64,000 nt of DNA from Leifsonia sp. TF02-11 (GTDB lineage: Bacteria; Actinomycetota; Actinomycetes; Actinomycetales; Microbacteriaceae), in assembly GCF_017565305.1 (NCBI RefSeq), contig NZ_JAGEKP010000003.1:372001-436000 (forward strand), read 5' to 3'. A model generated the notes under the pieces. The model was not told the origin of the DNA. It worked only from the letters and a program-made list of their open reading frames with translations, and searched no databases. Every line of letters starts with the position of its first letter. Position 1 is the first letter of the stretch. The position numbers were made by a program, and so were the translations under genes. Positions 1 through 7,938 of this stretch are shown one piece after another.

Positions 1-522
1 GCCGGTCTGACCGAGACGACGCTGGGGCTTCCGGAGGCCGAGGGCTCCCGCGGGGTTCCGCTGCGTGCTCTGAGCGCACCGGAGCGCGCCCGGACGCTGC
101 TGTTCAACCGTCCGCGCACGCGGGCCGTCCCGGTGCCGGCCGCCGCTGTGAGCACCAACGGGCGCGAGCTCGCGGAGTTCTACCGCCTGCTGCTCGCCGG
201 AGGGGAGGGCGTGCTGCGACCCGAGACGATCGCGGCGTCGAGGGAGGTCTCGAGCGACGGCGAGCCCGACCGGATCATGGGGCACCCGGTGCGCTGGTCC
301 TACGGCTTCCAGCTCGGCGGCCCGATCGGGCTGGCGCGGCCGACGGGCTCCCGCGCGGACCCGCGGACGTTCGGCCACAACGGCAGCAGCATCTGCAACG
401 TCTGGGCCGATCCGGTGCGCGACCTCGTCGTCGCGTACCTGACCAACACCGCCGATGAGCGGCGCCGCGCCCTCCGCCATCTCAGCGACGTGAGCGATGC
501 GATACTGGTGGCCTGCGGCTGA
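1..522 (+). CDS. Serine beta-lactamase-family hydrolase, C-terminal part
   Basis: The reading frame is open from base 1, so the N-terminus with the Ser-x-x-Lys nucleophile lies outside the window; 173 residues are visible. The C-terminal block GHNGSS followed by WADPVRDLVVAYLTN matches the third conserved motif (H/K-x-G) and last beta strand of class C beta-lactamase/EstB-type esterases. Members hydrolyse esters, peptides or lactams and the substrate cannot be told from this end. It ends about 60 bases before the next gene on the same strand. Confidence 0.8.
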   Translation, partial: AGLTETTLGLPEAEGSRGVPLRALSAPERARTLLFNRPRTRAVPVPAAAVSTNGRELAEFYRLLLAGGEGVLRPETIAASREVSSDGEPDRIMGHPVRWSYGFQLGGPIGLARPTGSRADPRTFGHNGSSICNVWADPVRDLVVAYLTNTADERRRALRHLSDVSDAILVACG

Positions 523-582
523 ACGGTCCACACTTTCTCGCAGAGGCTGCGGGAGACGCGCCGCGCCGGAGCGGAGGATGCC

Positions 583-987
583 ATGAGCGCCGGAACGAAG
601 GACGACCCGTGGCAGCTGACCACGGCTCCCGGCACGTCCGAATACACCATGTACCGCGATGATGCGGCCGACCCTCCCGTGCTGGTCTGCCAGGTGGGCT
701 CCACCCGCCTGAGCTACCGCGCGAGCGCCGTCGACGACCTGGCGGCGTGGCTGCGCGAGCAGGGCGACTGGGTGCCGCTGGGCGCGGCGGACGAGAACAA
801 GCCGGCGGCCGAGGGGACGATCGAGGCGTGGGGTCGCGACCCGGGCAATCCGGTGGGCGGCTGGTACGGGTTGCGCAAGGGCTACCGCGGCCGGTTCGGG
901 ATGTACCTGCCTCCTCTGCTGGAGGCGCTCGGGCTGATCGAGCTGACGCACGACGCCCGCAACAACAGGGCCAGGACGAAGCCGTAG
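583..987 (+). CDS. Conserved hypothetical protein, DUF6855-like
   Basis: A 134-residue soluble protein with no signal peptide or membrane segment. The start is supported by GGAGG at 573-577. It carries recognisable blocks (DDPWQLTTAPGTSEYTMY near the N-terminus, GDWVPLGAADE in the middle, NPVGGWYGLRKG and RGRFGMYLPPLLEALGL near the end) that I associate with a small actinobacterial family, probably DUF6855; this name is from memory. Function unknown. The strongly conserved Trp/Gly/Tyr block suggests a compact folded domain. Confidence 0.7.
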   Translation: MSAGTKDDPWQLTTAPGTSEYTMYRDDAADPPVLVCQVGSTRLSYRASAVDDLAAWLREQGDWVPLGAADENKPAAEGTIEAWGRDPGNPVGGWYGLRKGYRGRFGMYLPPLLEALGLIELTHDARNNRARTKP

Positions 988-1021
988 CGCGGCATCCCCG
1001 CACGGCCCGCCGCGTCCGCGC

Positions 1022-1591
1022 TCACGAGACGGCGGGACGGCTGGTCGCTGCGAAGGCGTCCGCGCGCGGGGGCGTCATCGTGACCAGCAGCGACGCCGCC
1101 AGCGACGCGCTCGCGTAGCGCGCGACCTCGGCCAGTCCGGGGGCGAGATCGGACGGCCCCTCCGGTGTGTCGAGCGCGTCCACGGCCAGCCAGTGCAGCT
1201 CCTGCGACTCGTCGTCTCCCGGCCGGCCGACCGGATCCGTCGTCGCCACGAAACCGTAGAGCAGGTCGGTGTGGAAGTGGTCGTCGCCGATCGGGTGCAC
1301 GTCGACGCAGAGCGGCTGCGGCAGCACCTCGACTCCGGGGGCGTGCTCGATCCGGTGCACCGGCTGCAGGAGCAGCAGCTGACCGAGCTCGTACCCGGAC
1401 TCCTCGCGCAGCTCGTGAGCGACCGCCGCCCACGGATCCTCGGCGCGCTCGACGTGGCCGCCCGGCTGCATCAGGAGCCCCAGCTTGCGATGACGGTGCA
1501 CCAGGAGGTGCGGGCGGCCGTCGAGCTCGCGGAGGATCAGTGCGCTCGCGGTGAGGTCGTATTCGCCCGGACCGGTGTTGAGGTGCGGCAT
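1022..1591 (-). CDS. NUDIX hydrolase
   Basis: 189 residues. The Nudix box reads GGHVERAEDPWAAVAHELRE then ESGY, matching G-x5-E-x7-RE-U-x-E-E-x-G-U except that the Arg of RE is His. The family hydrolyses nucleoside diphosphates linked to other groups, using Mg2+ bound by the box glutamates. The frame stays open upstream, but ATG at 1591 begins just before the first conserved strand, and an upstream start would run into the promoter of the divergent gene at 1649. Substrate not predictable. Confidence 0.85.
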   Translation of the reverse strand: MPHLNTGPGEYDLTASALILRELDGRPHLLVHRHRKLGLLMQPGGHVERAEDPWAAVAHELREESGYELGQLLLLQPVHRIEHAPGVEVLPQPLCVDVHPIGDDHFHTDLLYGFVATTDPVGRPGDDESQELHWLAVDALDTPEGPSDLAPGLAEVARYASASLAASLLVTMTPPRADAFAATSRPAVS

Positions 1592-1648
1592 GCCAGCAGT
1601 CTGGCACGTCCACCGTCTGTCACCTCCGTCGTCTGGCACTATGGGCGC

Positions 1649-2278
1649 ATGGCGGTGATGCGCACGCAGCGGGGGTTCGACCGGTTGGTCAACTTCTCCG
1701 ACGCCGTCGTCGCCATTGCGATCACGCTCCTGATCCTCCCGCTGGTGGACGCCAGCAAGGACGTCGTCCACGACGGCATCGCCGCCTACTTCAGTGGGAA
1801 CTTCTGGGAGTTCCTCGCCTTCGTGATCACCTTCGCGGTCATCGCGCGACTCTGGATGGTGCACCACCAGGTGTTCGGCTGGATCGACGCCTACACCCCG
1901 GCCCTGATGTGGCTCAACATGCTATGGCTGGCTGCGATCGTCTTCATGCCGTTCACGGCGAACGTGCTGTCGGACAGCCCGAACGGACAGCCGGACGTCT
2001 ACGCGCTCTATGTCGGCGATCTGCTGCTCGCCACGGTGACGATGCAGGTCATCGAGGTCATCATCGTGCGCACTCCAGGACTGCTTCTGCCGGAGGCGGC
2101 CGGCCAGTCGGACACCCTGCGCGGCTGGACGTTCGTCATCCTGATGTCCGTTGCGCTCGTGCTCACGGTCCTCTTCCCGCACGTCGGGATGTTCTGGCTG
2201 CTGATCCTCTTCCTCTCGAAGCCGCTGCACCTCGTCCTGAGCAGACTGCTGCGCCGGAAGCCCGGCACAGCAGTCTGA
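1649..2278 (+). CDS. TMEM175 (DUF1211) family potassium channel-like protein
   Basis: 209 residues with about six hydrophobic segments. The family signature is at the N-terminus: R8 followed by NFSDAVVAIAIT, with Phe-Ser-Asp at residues 16-18 in the first membrane helix. In bacterial TMEM175 proteins this helix lines a K+ pore formed by a tetramer. A second hydrophobic bundle (FWEFLAFVITFAVIARLWMV and following) completes the six-helix repeat. ATG at 1649 is chosen since it lies 9 residues before the motif. It is divergent from the NUDIX gene, 57 bp away. Confidence 0.85.
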   Translation: MAVMRTQRGFDRLVNFSDAVVAIAITLLILPLVDASKDVVHDGIAAYFSGNFWEFLAFVITFAVIARLWMVHHQVFGWIDAYTPALMWLNMLWLAAIVFMPFTANVLSDSPNGQPDVYALYVGDLLLATVTMQVIEVIIVRTPGLLLPEAAGQSDTLRGWTFVILMSVALVLTVLFPHVGMFWLLILFLSKPLHLVLSRLLRRKPGTAV

Positions 2279-2339
2279 GACTGCGACCCCCGCGCCGCCG
2301 GGCCTTCCCTCAGACCGGAGCGAGGGTTATCGTCGCGAC

Positions 2340-2528
2340 ATGCGACCCAAGACATTCTTCGTGTTCCTGATCATCGTCGCCGCCTACATCCTGGGCGCAC
2401 GGGCGGGGCGCGAGCGCTACGACCAGATCGTCGACTCGCTGACCGCGTTCTGGAACAGCCCGGACGTGAAGAAGGCGCGCAAGAACGCCAAGAAGCAGAC
2501 CGCGAAGGCGCGCAAGAAGTACTCGTGA
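2340..2528 (+). CDS. Small single-pass membrane protein (RAGR type)
   Basis: 62 residues: one N-terminal membrane helix (about residues 5-20), then ARAGRERY and a very basic Lys/Arg/Ala-rich tail (KKARKNAKKQTAKARKKY). The motif G-A-R-A-G-R-x-x-Y-x-x-I also occurs in the 89-residue protein at 19842, so the two are paralogues. Function unknown. The cationic tail should face the cytoplasm and could bind nucleic acid or acidic lipid; that is inference. Confidence 0.7.
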   Translation: MRPKTFFVFLIIVAAYILGARAGRERYDQIVDSLTAFWNSPDVKKARKNAKKQTAKARKKYS

Positions 2529-2541
2529 CCCGCGGACCGGG

Positions 2542-2769
2542 TCAGGGTTCGCGGTAGTCGCCCTCGGTGTATTCGCCCTCGGGGGCGTCGGCGGGCTCGT
2601 CGGCGTCGGTGTACGTGCCTTCGACGGCGGGGTCCGGGCCGGGGTCGCCCTCGGTCTCGGTGTACTGGCCGTGCACGGTGCGCTCGTGCGGGCCCTCGTC
2701 GTCGGACTCGGTGTAGCTGCCCTCGAGGTTCTCGCGGGCGTCGCCTGCCGGCTCATCTGGGGTGCTCAT
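2542..2769 (-). CDS. Small acidic repeat protein with G-x-Y-T-E/D repeats
   Basis: 75 residues, strongly acidic and without any hydrophobic core, so probably disordered. A short motif recurs four times: EGSYTESD, HGQYTETE, EGTYTDAD, EGEYTEGD, spaced about 15-20 residues. It is convergent with the basic membrane protein ending at 2528, leaving 13 bp. Similar acidic G-x-Y-T repeats occur in Microbacteriaceae to my knowledge; no function is established. Confidence 0.65.
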   Translation of the reverse strand: MSTPDEPAGDARENLEGSYTESDDEGPHERTVHGQYTETEGDPGPDPAVEGTYTDADEPADAPEGEYTEGDYREP

Positions 2770-2844
2770 AGCGGTGAGCGTACGCTGTCCGGACCCGCGC
2801 GACCAGAGGTCTGCGCGGGTCTTGGAGAGAATGCGGAACCGCTT

Positions 2845-2860
2845 ATCCCAGCAGTGGGAT
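2845..2860. promoter_or_regulatory. Perfect palindrome upstream of the GH3 gene, possible operator
   Basis: ATCCCAGCAGTGGGAT has 6-bp arms and a 4-bp centre. It ends 61 bp before the GH3 start and sits in the only AT-richer stretch of the 152-bp intergenic region. Position and symmetry suit a repressor site; the regulator is unknown. Confidence 0.4.
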
Positions 2861-2921
2861 GAACTGAAAACCGAGTGGTGTAAGGTATTGTCCGACCCGC
2901 GACCGTCATCGAAGGAGAATC

Positions 2922-5177
2922 ATGGTCGACCGCCTCACCCGCGCATCCGAACTGACCGTCGAAGAGAAGGCGTCGCTCACCAGCGGTCGCAGCTTCTGGG
3001 AGACCGAACCCGTCGACCGCGTCGGCATCCCGTCCCTCTACCTCACCGACGGTCCGCACGGCGTCCGCAAGCAGGCGCAGGGCGGAGACCACCTCGGGAT
3101 CGGCGACAGCGTGCCGGCGACCTGCTTCCCGCCCGCCGTCGCCCTCGGCTCCTCGTGGGACGCCGAGCTGCTGGAGCGCGTGGGCGCGGCGCTGGGCGAG
3201 GAGGCCAAGGCCGAGGGGGTCGGCGTGCTGCTCGGCCCGGGTATCAACATCAAGCGCTCGCCGCTGTGCGGTCGCAACTTCGAGTACCTCTCCGAGGACC
3301 CGATCGTCTCCGGTCGGCTCGGGGCGGCGCTCGTGCGCGGCCTCCAGTCGCAGGGTGTGGGCGCCTCCCTCAAGCACTTCGCCGCCAACAACCAGGAGAC
3401 CGACCGCCTGCGCGTGAGCGCCGATGTCGACGAGCGGCCGTTGCGCGAGATCTACCTGCGCGGCTTCCAGCACGTGGTCGAGCAGGCGCAGCCCTGGACG
3501 GTCATGTGCTCGTACAACCGCATCAACGGCGTGTACGCCAGCGAGGACCCCTGGCTGCTCACCTCGGTGCTGCGTGACGAGTGGGGCTTCGACGGCCTCG
3601 TCGTCTCGGACTGGGGCGCCGTCAACGACCGGGTGAGCGCGCTCGTCGCCGGTCTCGACCTCGAAATGCCGTCGACCGGCGGGGTGACCGACGCGCAGCT
3701 GGTCGCGGCCGTGCGCGACGGCTCGCTGGCGGAGTCCGTGCTCGACACGGCCGCGAACCGCGTCATCGAGCTGGTCGAGAAGGCGCTCGCCGGAGCCGAC
3801 GCCGACGCGACGTACGACGTCGATGCACACCACGCCCTCGCCAGGGAGGTCGCCGGCCGCAGCATCGTGCTGCTCAAGAACGACGGCGTCCTGCCCCTCT
3901 CCACGGCGGCCGGCCGCTCGATCGCCGTCGTGGGTGAATTCGCCCGCACGCCGCGCTACCAGGGCGCCGGTTCCTCCCAGATCGTCCCGACCCGTCTCGA
4001 CAACGCGCTCGACGAAGTGATCGCGCTCGCCGGCGACGCCACGGTGGCCTTCGCGCCCGGCTACGTCCTCGGCGAATCCGCGGACGCCGACGCGGTCGCA
4101 CTCACGGCGGAGGCCGTCGGCATCGCCGCGGCGGCGGACGACGTCCTGGTGTTCCTCGGACTCCCGGGCGAAGACGAGTCGGAGGGCTTCGACCGCGAGC
4201 ACCTCGAGCTGCCCGCCGCGCAGACCGCGCTGCTGGAGGCCGTCATCGCCGCCAACCCGCGCGTCACGGTCGTGCTGTCCAACGGCGGTGTCGTGCGCGT
4301 CTCCGGCTGGTCCGACCGGGTGCCCGCCATCGTCGAGGGCTGGCTGCTCGGGCAGGCCGGCGGAGGAGCCATCGCCGACGTGCTGTTCGGTGTCGTCAAC
4401 CCGTCCGGTCGCCTGGCCGAGAGCATCCCCGTGCGGATCGAGGACACCGCATCGTTCCTCAACTTCCCCGGAGAGAAGGGCCACGTGCGCTACGGCGAGG
4501 GCCTGTTCGTGGGCTACCGCGACTTCGACGCCCGGGGCGCCGCCGTCAGCTTCCCGTTCGGCCACGGTCTCTCGTACACCACCTTCGCGTTCGGCGCTCC
4601 GACCGCGGCCCCGACGGCCGACGGCGGCATCCGTGTGACGGTGGACGTGACCAACACGGGCGCGCGCGACGGCAGGGAGGTCGTTCAGGTCTACGTGTCG
4701 GTTCCGTCCTCCCGGGTGCAGCGCCCGGTGCGCGAGCTCAAGGGCTTCGCCGCCGTCGCGATCGCGGCGGGCGCCACCGAGACGGTCGTCGTCGAGCTCC
4801 CCGCGTCCGACCTGGCCTACTACGACACCGAGCTCGGCGGCTGGTCGGTCGAGGCAGGCGACTACGTCGTCGAGGTCGGAGCCTCGTCCCGCGACCTGCG
4901 CGGCTCCGTCACCGTCTCCCTCGCGGGCGACGGCCGCACCGCGCCGCTCAGCGTCGACTCGACGCTCGGCGAATGGCTCGAGCACCCGGTCGGCGGCCCG
5001 ATCCTGATGGCGGCGCTGGCGCAGAGCGCGGAGGCGGAGGGCATGGGCGCCATGCTGGCAGACCCGAGCCTGCGCCGGATGGCCGAGTCCATCCCGCTGA
5101 TCCGCGCGGCGGCCTTCCCCGGGAGCCCGGTCACCCACGACCAGCTCGACCAGCTGGTGGCCGCCGCGAACGCGTAG
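2922..5177 (+). CDS. Glycoside hydrolase family 3 beta-glycosidase
   Basis: 751 residues, the usual three-domain length. The N-terminal barrel has KHFAANNQE at 151-159 and the nucleophile Asp230 in VVSDWGAV. The second alpha/beta domain carries GEDESEGFDRE (about 415-425), typical of the acid/base Glu loop. A C-terminal fibronectin-III-like domain follows (VDVTNTGARDGREVVQVYV). There is no signal peptide, so it probably acts in the cytoplasm on imported oligosaccharides. A strong ribosome site (AAGGAG) lies 6 bases before ATG, with a palindrome upstream and a hairpin terminator just after. Likely beta-glucosidase or beta-xylosidase; specificity cannot be read. Confidence 0.93.
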   Translation: MVDRLTRASELTVEEKASLTSGRSFWETEPVDRVGIPSLYLTDGPHGVRKQAQGGDHLGIGDSVPATCFPPAVALGSSWDAELLERVGAALGEEAKAEGVGVLLGPGINIKRSPLCGRNFEYLSEDPIVSGRLGAALVRGLQSQGVGASLKHFAANNQETDRLRVSADVDERPLREIYLRGFQHVVEQAQPWTVMCSYNRINGVYASEDPWLLTSVLRDEWGFDGLVVSDWGAVNDRVSALVAGLDLEMPSTGGVTDAQLVAAVRDGSLAESVLDTAANRVIELVEKALAGADADATYDVDAHHALAREVAGRSIVLLKNDGVLPLSTAAGRSIAVVGEFARTPRYQGAGSSQIVPTRLDNALDEVIALAGDATVAFAPGYVLGESADADAVALTAEAVGIAAAADDVLVFLGLPGEDESEGFDREHLELPAAQTALLEAVIAANPRVTVVLSNGGVVRVSGWSDRVPAIVEGWLLGQAGGGAIADVLFGVVNPSGRLAESIPVRIEDTASFLNFPGEKGHVRYGEGLFVGYRDFDARGAAVSFPFGHGLSYTTFAFGAPTAAPTADGGIRVTVDVTNTGARDGREVVQVYVSVPSSRVQRPVRELKGFAAVAIAAGATETVVVELPASDLAYYDTELGGWSVEAGDYVVEVGASSRDLRGSVTVSLAGDGRTAPLSVDSTLGEWLEHPVGGPILMAALAQSAEAEGMGAMLADPSLRRMAESIPLIRAAAFPGSPVTHDQLDQLVAAANA

Positions 5178-5200
5178 GGTACGCCTCTGAGCGGCACCGT

Positions 5201-5228
5201 GAACCCCCTTGCGAGAGTGAGGGGGTTC
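5201..5228 (+). terminator. Hairpin after the GH3 gene
   Basis: GAACCCCCT at 5201-5209 pairs with AGGGGGTTC at 5220-5228 around a 10-base loop, 23 bases after the GH3 stop. No U-tract, as is common in high-GC actinobacteria. Confidence 0.65.
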
Positions 5229-5245
5229 GGCGTTCCGTGTGCCCC

Positions 5246-5458
5246 ATGAGCGACGAGCGAGACGACCAGGATGCGGTCACCGGCCACGACCCGACCAACG
5301 GGCTGGCGGGCGACCTCGAAGGAGACGACGGCGGCGCACAGGTGCCGACCGCGGGGCAGAACGTGATCCAGGATGTGATCGCGGATCTCGACCCCGACCG
5401 ACCGGTCGACGAGGGCGACGACTCGGCGACGTCGTATAGCGAGGAGGGCAAGCCATGA
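5246..5458 (+). CDS. Small acidic hypothetical protein
   Basis: 70 residues starting at ATG 5246, rich in Asp/Glu/Gly and with no hydrophobic segment. Blocks such as GHDPTNGLAGDLEGDDGG and IADLDPDRPVDEGDD suggest a disordered or calcium-loop-like acidic chain, but no clear EF-hand spacing is seen. Its stop overlaps the start of the next gene (ATGA at 5455-5458), so the two are translationally coupled. Function unknown. Confidence 0.6.
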   Translation: MSDERDDQDAVTGHDPTNGLAGDLEGDDGGAQVPTAGQNVIQDVIADLDPDRPVDEGDDSATSYSEEGKP

Positions 5459-5691
5459 GCGACACGAGCGGACTCCACGACGCCGACGCACAGGGCGTCC
5501 CCGACGAGGACGAGCCGGGTCAGGCGGGGCGAACGACACCGGAGGGCGCCGAGGACGTGACGAACGCCCAGACCCAGAACCAGCCGGCCGCCGGATCAGG
5601 TGGCGCCGAGCCGCCCCCGGCCGACTTCGATCCGGCCCAGCAGCCGTCGAATCCCGACCTCGTGAAGAACGTCGAACCGCCGGACGAGTGA
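5455..5691 (+). CDS. Small disordered acidic protein, coupled to the gene before
   Basis: 78 residues with a Pro/Asp/Glu/Gln-rich, low-complexity composition and no predicted membrane segment. The ATG overlaps the preceding TGA (ATGA). It starts with MSD and stays acidic throughout, like its partner, so the pair may be old duplicates or subunits. A hairpin 12 bases after the stop ends the unit. Function unknown. Confidence 0.6.
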   Translation: MSDTSGLHDADAQGVPDEDEPGQAGRTTPEGAEDVTNAQTQNQPAAGSGGAEPPPADFDPAQQPSNPDLVKNVEPPDE

Positions 5692-5703
5692 GTCCGAGCG
5701 TTC

Positions 5704-5753
5704 GCAGAGAGACCGCGGCCCCGCCCACGTCATCCCGGGCGGGGCCGCTCTGC
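5704..5753. terminator. Strong bidirectional hairpin
   Basis: A 12-bp perfect stem (GCGGCCCCGCCC at 5715-5726 with its complement at 5737-5748) and a 10-base loop, extended by GCAGAG/CTCTGC outer arms across a small bulge. It lies between the convergent genes ending at 5691 and 5779. Confidence 0.75.
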
Positions 5754-5778
5754 GTCCCGGCCCGGTTCCGAACAGCGC

Positions 5779-5979
5779 TCAGCGCACGCCAGAGCCCCGG
5801 TTGGCGTACATCCACACCGCGCCGATGGCGAGCCCGATCACGAGCATGCCGATCCCGACGCTGAGGACCGACCCGTCCCCGGTGCGCGGCACGATGAGGC
5901 CGACCACGAACAGCACGGCACCGAGGTTGAGCAGCACGGCGGCCACCCAGCCGAGCGTCCTGCGCCGCGCTGCGTTCAT
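5779..5979 (-). CDS. Small two-helix membrane protein
   Basis: 66 residues: a basic start (MNAARRRTLGW) followed by two hydrophobic helices (about residues 11-31 and 39-57) and a short polar tail. The frame is open further upstream, but ATG 5979 immediately precedes the basic end and first helix. The gene lies alone between a terminator and the next minus-strand gene. Function unknown; such two-helix proteins are common in this family of bacteria. Confidence 0.6.
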   Translation of the reverse strand: MNAARRRTLGWVAAVLLNLGAVLFVVGLIVPRTGDGSVLSVGIGMLVIGLAIGAVWMYANRGSGVR

Positions 5980-6044
5980 CCCGGGTATCGTAGCCCGCCG
6001 GCCTGCGCGCACCGTGTGCGCGAGGATGCCGGCGCCGAAGCGGT

Positions 6045-6344
6045 TCAGGACCCGCCCAGGTTCCCGGTCGCTTCCGGCTCTTCGTCGAGCGCCTCGTTGA
6101 TCAGGGCGGCGACGAGGAACTTCCAGTCCGAGCCCTCGTGGAGCGTCTCCGTGTAGCCCAGCGGGATGGCGCCGAAGACCGGTTCGTGCTCTTCGCCTTC
6201 GACCGATACCCGCACGAGCCTCCCGAGCTCCGCATGCGACTCGTCGAGGACCACCCACTGGCCCGGCGCCTTCTTCTCGACGTGGAAGATGCGCTCGCGG
6301 TACGGGTAGCGGACGCTCGACATCTCGAGTTCGCTGGCGGACAT
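6045..6344 (-). CDS. Conserved hypothetical protein
   Basis: 99 residues, acidic and soluble. Two ATGs occur six bases apart (6350 and 6344). GGAAGG lies directly against the first but 7 bases before the second, so 6344 is the better start. The chain contains RERIFHVEKKAPGQWVVLDE and GSDWKFLVAALINEALD, compatible with a small alpha/beta fold. No family recognised. It is divergent from the cupin gene, with about 90 bp between. Confidence 0.65.
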   Translation of the reverse strand: MSASELEMSSVRYPYRERIFHVEKKAPGQWVVLDESHAELGRLVRVSVEGEEHEPVFGAIPLGYTETLHEGSDWKFLVAALINEALDEEPEATGNLGGS

Positions 6345-6433
6345 GGTCATCCCTTCCGTCGGTTGACGCTCTCAGGCTGCATCCAACGCCCGAAGGGCTG
6401 CTCTTGGCAAGATGCACACCCTAGGCTGACGCC

Positions 6434-6805
6434 ATGAGCGGCACCGTCCACAACCTCGATGAAGCGTTCGCCCTCGTGCCGGAGCCGTGGCAGCCGCACC
6501 GGCTGACCGGGGTCAACGACTACGACGTCAAGATCGCCCGGCTGCACGGCGAGTTCATCTGGCACACGCATCCCGACACCGACGAGCTGTTCCTGGTGGT
6601 GTCGGGCCGGCTGACCATCGGCCTGCGCGACGGGGACGTCGAACTCGGCCCGCACGATGTGTTCGTCGTCCCGAAGGGCGTCGAGCACTGCCCGCGGACC
6701 GACGAGGAGGCGCTGGTCGTCCTGTTCGAGCCGAAAGGCACCGTGAACACCGGCGACCGGCCGGGGGAGCGGACGAGCGAGCTGCGGGAGCTGCCCGGCG
6801 ACTAG
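6434..6805 (+). CDS. Cupin-domain protein
   Basis: 123 residues, a single-domain cupin. Motif 1 gives His44, His46 and Glu51 (WHTHPDTDELFLVVSGRL) and motif 2 gives His85 (PHDVFVVPKGVEHCP), the four usual metal ligands. Small cupins of this type act as isomerases, dioxygenases or sugar-binding proteins; which one is not visible. It is convergent with the HAD gene and the two stop codons overlap (TAG at 6803-6805 against TAG on the other strand at 6802-6804). Confidence 0.85.
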   Translation: MSGTVHNLDEAFALVPEPWQPHRLTGVNDYDVKIARLHGEFIWHTHPDTDELFLVVSGRLTIGLRDGDVELGPHDVFVVPKGVEHCPRTDEEALVVLFEPKGTVNTGDRPGERTSELRELPGD

Positions 6806-7476
6806 AGCCCGCTGTCGAGCACGGTGTCGAGCACCGTGTCCAGCGCGGCGAGCACCGCTGCCGGGTCGTCGTGGACGGCCCGCGCCCCGGAGTCGAGCAG
6901 CTCAGCGGCGCCCACCCCGCCGCACAGCACGCCCACCGACCGGACGTGCGCCCGAGCGGCGGCGGCCATGTCCCACACCGAATCGCCGATCATGAGGGCC
7001 TCCGAGGGCGTCGCGCCCGCCCGGTGCAGGGCGACCTCCAGGATGCCGGGATCGGGCTTGGCGGATTCGACGTCGTCGGCCGAGGTGACGGCGTGGATGG
7101 CGTCGTCCGCGTCGAGCGCAGCCCGCAGCAGCGCCAGCTCGTCCTCGGGCGCGGACGTGGCCAGCACCACCAGGATGTCGCGGGCGGCGATCGCGCGCAG
7201 CAGGCCGGCCGCGCCGTCGAAGGCCCGCAGCCGCGGAGCCAGGGCGCGGTAGTGCTCGCCGTGCAGCGACGTCGCGCGCTCGTTCCAGGCGTCGTCGCGC
7301 TCGCCCGCGACCGCGCGCAGCAGCCGAGCGGAGTCCTGGCCGATGGCGCGGTGGATGCGCCAGGCGTCGACGGCGACGTCGAGGTCGCCGAGAGCGCGCT
7401 GCCAGGCATCGACGTGGAGGTAGTTCGAGTCGACGAGTGTTCCGTCGACGTCGAAGAGTACGGTTCTGACGGTCAT
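6802..7476 (-). CDS. HAD-superfamily phosphatase
   Basis: 224 residues. Motif I is FDVDGTLVD with nucleophile Asp9 and general acid Asp11; motif III is SAKPDPGIL; motif IV is MIGDSVWDM. The helical cap after motif I (residues about 20-85) resembles phosphoglycolate phosphatase/beta-phosphoglucomutase relatives. It probably dephosphorylates a small sugar or glycolate phosphate in the cytoplasm. ATG 7476 sits three residues before motif I; the longer open frame upstream has no coding character. Confidence 0.88.
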   Translation of the reverse strand: MTVRTVLFDVDGTLVDSNYLHVDAWQRALGDLDVAVDAWRIHRAIGQDSARLLRAVAGERDDAWNERATSLHGEHYRALAPRLRAFDGAAGLLRAIAARDILVVLATSAPEDELALLRAALDADDAIHAVTSADDVESAKPDPGILEVALHRAGATPSEALMIGDSVWDMAAAARAHVRSVGVLCGGVGAAELLDSGARAVHDDPAAVLAALDTVLDTVLDSGL

Positions 7477-7529
7477 GCCGCACTGTGTACACCCGGTACC
7501 GGAGGAGTCCCTCCACGTGGAGTCCGGCC

Positions 7530-7778
7530 TCAGTTGAAGATGGCCCAGTCGGAGCGGCTCAGCTTCGCCCGTTGCCCGTTGATGACCAGGTACCAGCTCT
7601 CCTCGTCGCGGTGGAGGTACTGGGCGAGCATGGTGGTGTAGCGCCAGTCGCCGGACACCTGGGTCCAACGGATCAGCGAGATGAGCTGGCCTTGGCGCAG
7701 ATACGGCACCGCGACGAAATCGTCATGTCGCGGGTGCTGGGGACCGCTGATCTGGCCCCCCGCCTTCGGAGTGCTCAT
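7530..7778 (-). CDS. Small conserved hypothetical protein
   Basis: 82 residues, no signal or membrane segment. The middle is rich in aromatic and beta-prone residues (LISLIRWTQVSGDWRYTTMLAQYL and ESWYLVINGQ), suggesting a small beta barrel or sheet. It lies 53 bp upstream of the HAD gene on the same strand and could share its transcript. No family recognised. Confidence 0.6.
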   Translation of the reverse strand: MSTPKAGGQISGPQHPRHDDFVAVPYLRQGQLISLIRWTQVSGDWRYTTMLAQYLHRDEESWYLVINGQRAKLSRSDWAIFN

Positions 7779-7872
7779 GCGTCACTTTAACCCCAAGACG
7801 CACCCTTTGGGAACAGTTTCTGCCCTGAAGATATGCAATAGATCTCGTGTCAACGTGGCACCGGATGCACGA

Positions 7873-7911
7873 AACCGCCGAGTACGCAGACCGTCTGCGT
7901 ACTCGGCGGTT
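7873..7911 (-). terminator. Perfect 18-bp hairpin behind the first Gfo/Idh gene
   Basis: Arms at 7873-7890 and 7894-7911 are exact complements around a 3-base loop (CCG), 27 bases downstream of the stop at 7939 on the minus strand. Such a long perfect stem is most simply a terminator. No U-tract follows. Confidence 0.65.
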
Positions 7912-7938
7912 CGAGCTGAATTCGGGCGTACTCGGTGG

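Noticed and set aside
2766-5138. 790-codon open frame on the minus strand opposite the GH3 gene
   Set aside because: Low-complexity Arg/Gly/Asp-rich translation with no family motif; it is an antisense shadow of a well-conserved GH3 gene in high-GC DNA.
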